From positions 1 through 64,000 of the forward strand of contig QUBZ01000005.1 of assembly GCA_014338005.1 (NCBI GenBank): a DNA stretch of 64,000 nt, in the 5' to 3' direction. A program made the translations under genes and the position numbers. Under the pieces are notes generated by a model. That model searched no databases, was not told the DNA's origin, and was given only the letters and a program-made list of their open reading frames with translations. Every line of letters starts with the position of its first letter. Position 1 is the first letter of the stretch. The stretch comes from Chloroflexota bacterium. Its GTDB lineage: Bacteria; Chloroflexota; Anaerolineae; Aggregatilineales; Phototrophicaceae. Shown here piece by piece: positions 61,707 to 64,000 of this stretch.

Positions 61707-61878
61707 AATGGCGCTCCATATTTAACGGTTTAGGCCACAATAGGTTAAATATAGTCCGAAAAATCCTAAATTACCATTTTCAGTACCGGTACGAATTTTA
61801 ACCGGATTGTCACTTGAAGGAAAATGACGAATAGGTAACAATTGTTAAGCGTGCCATCGTTGCGGGGAGTGTGGTCGT

Positions 61879-63699
61879 ATGCAAACACCGCTGCCGTCAA
61901 ATGAAACACTGCTGGCTTACAGTTCGGCAGTTCCCTGGCGGGAAGTCGAAAGCCAGAAACGAAAATTCAACCAGGCGCTCCAGCAGATCAGCACCGGCTC
62001 GCCGGATGATGAACTCCCGCTCGACCGCTTTTCAGAAGCGGTCGGCGCGCCGGTGACGGCCTATTTTGACCCGCACGACGCGCGCGGTGCGAATATCCTG
62101 CTGGCCGAACTGAACGGGCAGCGGCACGTCATCGCCAGCGCGGTCAGCGCCCGCTACCGGGGCAAAAAGACGCTGCTGCAAAGCCTGGTGCCGTACAACT
62201 TCAATCCCAGCGTCAACCATACCAACGTGGAGGAAACCGACGACCCGGTGACGAAAATGCGGTCGCTGGGGGCGGAAATCGAACTGGGGCTGGTCAACGC
62301 CGACGGCACGCCGCCCACCGAAGACCAGATGCAGAATTATATGCGTATCTACCGGGGACACGCGCAGCGGTTGGGCATCAGCCCGCATATAGACCGCGAG
62401 GCCGGCCAGTACCAGATCGAGGCGCACATCGCGCCGATCATCGGCTACCAGAAAACGCGGGCGGCTATGTGGGGCATTTTTACGGCGCTGGCGGCCACCA
62501 GCGAGGAAACCGGGATGCTGACCACCATTTTGCCGGCCTACCCGGTCGAGTCGGATTTCCGGCTGACCGACGATCCGAAGGTGCAGACGGCGGTAGACCT
62601 GATGCTGGAAGTGAACGGCTACTTCCCGGAGTACGCGCGGCGGCTGGCCGAAGCCCAGGCGCGCTATCATGTAGACCCGGCGAACTGCAACTATGTCCAG
62701 ATGTTCCGCATCCAGGGCTGCCACATTCACCTTGACCTGGCGGGGCGTTCGGAGGCGCTGGGGCTGTTGACGTTTTATACCATGCTGCGGAGCGCGACGG
62801 CTATCGCCAACGCCGCCGTGTTAAAAGGTTCGCCGTTCGTCAACGGCACGTGCGACCCGGAACTGCTCTGCACCCGCGAATATCTGCGGCAGGTGACGGT
62901 GACGGGCCGCTACCTGGAACTGCCGACCAGCCCACACCTGACCCCGAACGGCCTGGAGCGGTACGCGGCGCTGCTGCGCTCCGAGCGGGTGAACGCGACC
63001 GGGCGGGCGATGCTGTATGACGACGGCCTGGGCGAGATGGTATCGGTGATGCACAACCCAATCGGGCGGGTGCGGCCAGACCTGACGACCAACAAACGTA
63101 TTTGCACGCTGGAAAGCACCGGGATGCCGGCTTCCATCAGCGGGTCGCGCATGGCGGCGGTGCTGACCGATTTTGAGTACAGCCATGTTATCATCGAGGA
63201 TTATTTTCGCAAATACGGCTGCGACCTGGAGCCGATGTATAACGATAAACTGATGTGGGCGGTGCTTGGCCCACTCGACCAGGAATCTTACAGCCGCCAG
63301 CAGGATGCCTCCGACCGCGAATGCACCGATATGGTCATCACTACCCCCGTCGGTACGCAGATGACGCTGGCCGAATTTTATGAGATGAAGCGCGTTTTTA
63401 TGCACCGCGCGCTGCTGGCGGTCGATTCGGTGGACATCACGCCGCGCGCCATTGACGATGTATACGTGAGCCTGAGCCGGATGCTCAACCCCCCAAGCGG
63501 TCGCTCGGCGCAGACCATTCACCAGTTCGTGGCCGATCAAAAGCTCAAAAGCACCGGCAACTGGGGGCGCATCCTGCGAAATGCATTTATCGAGGCCGGC
63601 GGCGTGCCGGGGGAACATAACCCGGAAGTGGTGATGAAAGTCGTCGGGCAGATTCATAATGCGCTGCGCCGGCGCTACCTCCAAACCAACCAGGCATGA
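61879..63699 (+). CDS. Carboxylate-amine ligase-like protein (distant GCS2 family)
   Basis: A 606-residue soluble protein. Residues about 128-400 resemble the glutamate-cysteine ligase type 2 fold. Matches are RSLGAEIELGLV (131-137; the family's G-x-E-x-E start), a central CHIHLDLAG, and LKGSPFVNGTCDPELLC with REYLRQVTV after it. These are weak by eye and the ~120-residue N-terminal part is not recognised, so the assignment is tentative; the substrate is unknown. Its stop overlaps the next gene's start (ATGA), so it is probably co-transcribed with the PQQ-dehydrogenase-like protein. It is divergent from the G1PDH-like gene. Confidence 0.6.
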   Translation: MQTPLPSNETLLAYSSAVPWREVESQKRKFNQALQQISTGSPDDELPLDRFSEAVGAPVTAYFDPHDARGANILLAELNGQRHVIASAVSARYRGKKTLLQSLVPYNFNPSVNHTNVEETDDPVTKMRSLGAEIELGLVNADGTPPTEDQMQNYMRIYRGHAQRLGISPHIDREAGQYQIEAHIAPIIGYQKTRAAMWGIFTALAATSEETGMLTTILPAYPVESDFRLTDDPKVQTAVDLMLEVNGYFPEYARRLAEAQARYHVDPANCNYVQMFRIQGCHIHLDLAGRSEALGLLTFYTMLRSATAIANAAVLKGSPFVNGTCDPELLCTREYLRQVTVTGRYLELPTSPHLTPNGLERYAALLRSERVNATGRAMLYDDGLGEMVSVMHNPIGRVRPDLTTNKRICTLESTGMPASISGSRMAAVLTDFEYSHVIIEDYFRKYGCDLEPMYNDKLMWAVLGPLDQESYSRQQDASDRECTDMVITTPVGTQMTLAEFYEMKRVFMHRALLAVDSVDITPRAIDDVYVSLSRMLNPPSGRSAQTIHQFVADQKLKSTGNWGRILRNAFIEAGGVPGEHNPEVVMKVVGQIHNALRRRYLQTNQA

Positions 63700-64000
63700 G
63701 CAGTCTACGCGTTGTTCTGGCGCTGGCGGCGCTGGCGCTGGCGGGAGTCGCCCGCGCGCAGGAACTGCCGCCCTGCGCCCAACGCCCAACCTTCGTTGAC
63801 CCGCCGCAGGTCAACGGCGTTTTGTGGTGTCTGGAAGAGGTCATCCGGGACGAAAGCGCCGGAGAGCTGGCTTTTACGGCGCTGGCCGCCGCGCCGGATG
63901 GCACACTGTACGCCGCGCGCCCACTGTACGGGCAGGTTTTGGCGCTGACCGACGGCGATGGCGACGGCCTGCCGGAATCGCCCCGTATCGCTGCCGAAGG
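63696..64000 (+). CDS. Secreted PQQ-dependent dehydrogenase-like protein (partial)
   Basis: At least 101 residues are in the window; the gene runs off the end. It starts at the ATG at 63696, overlapping the ligase stop by four bases. Residues 1-21 are a signal peptide (ends ARAQ). FTALAAAPDGTLYAARP and LTDGDGDGLPESPRIA are the typical early part of soluble glucose/sorbosone dehydrogenases with a six-bladed propeller and PQQ. The cofactor site lies beyond the window, so the assignment is provisional. Confidence 0.7.
   Translation, partial: MSSLRVVLALAALALAGVARAQELPPCAQRPTFVDPPQVNGVLWCLEEVIRDESAGELAFTALAAAPDGTLYAARPLYGQVLALTDGDGDGLPESPRIAAE

Overview
The window (about 62% G+C by eye) is a stretch of bacterial chromosome that most resembles a Chloroflexota genome, probably of the Anaerolineae type. 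This is inferred from gene content: an FMN-riboswitch-controlled riboflavin-type ABC importer of the RibXY kind known from Chloroflexi, many membrane-free histidine kinases, dTDP-rhamnose and polysaccharide genes without an outer-membrane export system, and bactofilin. No 16S rRNA is present, so the placement is not proven.

Layout. 1-583: 3' end of 23S rRNA and a complete 5S rRNA. 660-3776: a DUF2007 protein, a P1-family peptidase and a response regulator/histidine kinase pair. 3794-6960: promoter, FMN riboswitch with terminator/antiterminator, then permease, binding protein and ATPase of a riboflavin-type importer. 6966-13380: a GAF/PAS kinase, a class V aminotransferase-like enzyme, a pseudo-receiver/GAF protein, an M20 peptidase, a degenerate-receiver winged-helix regulator and ribosomal protein S20. 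13557-18820: a large SH3/muramidase/M23 protein, a phased A-tract repeat, a class IV aminotransferase, a methyltransferase and a repeat-rich membrane protein. 18931-22475: metK under a SAM-I riboswitch and folE, folB, folK.

22606-39000 is mainly surface polysaccharide: a Wzz-like protein and BY-kinase-type ATPase, an FRG-domain protein, rmlA, rmlB and rmlD (rmlC is not in the window), three glycosyltransferases and a second Wzz-like protein. These are interrupted by housekeeping or unrelated genes (HAD phosphatase, atypical glutamine synthetase, two peptidases, rnhB, a methyltransferase). 39073-43526 holds a secreted propeller/PPC protein, a cyclase-family hydrolase and an SDR. 43627-45039 is a lower-G+C secreted glycoside hydrolase-like gene that looks acquired. 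45159-47924 (minus strand) is a compact four-gene operon: bactofilin, HEAT-repeat membrane protein, unknown protein, low-molecular-weight phosphatase.

48226-56513 contains an MFS transporter, an SH3 membrane protein, a PadR-like regulator, two translationally coupled GT-C-type membrane proteins and further two-component proteins. 56622-64000 contains isocitrate dehydrogenase, an unknown membrane protein, a phosphohexomutase next to a glycerol-1-phosphate-dehydrogenase-like protein with altered metal ligands, and a GCS2-like ligase coupled to a PQQ-dehydrogenase-like gene that runs off the window.

The best leads are the riboswitch-controlled importer with visibly exclusive RNA folds, the bactofilin/HEAT/phosphatase operon, the unexported-looking dual cell-wall hydrolase, an M28 peptidase missing its first metal-ligand segment, the GCS2-like ligase/PQQ-enzyme pair, and several structured repeats placed at gene boundaries. 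I saw no CRISPR array, insertion sequence, prophage or recognisable defence island.
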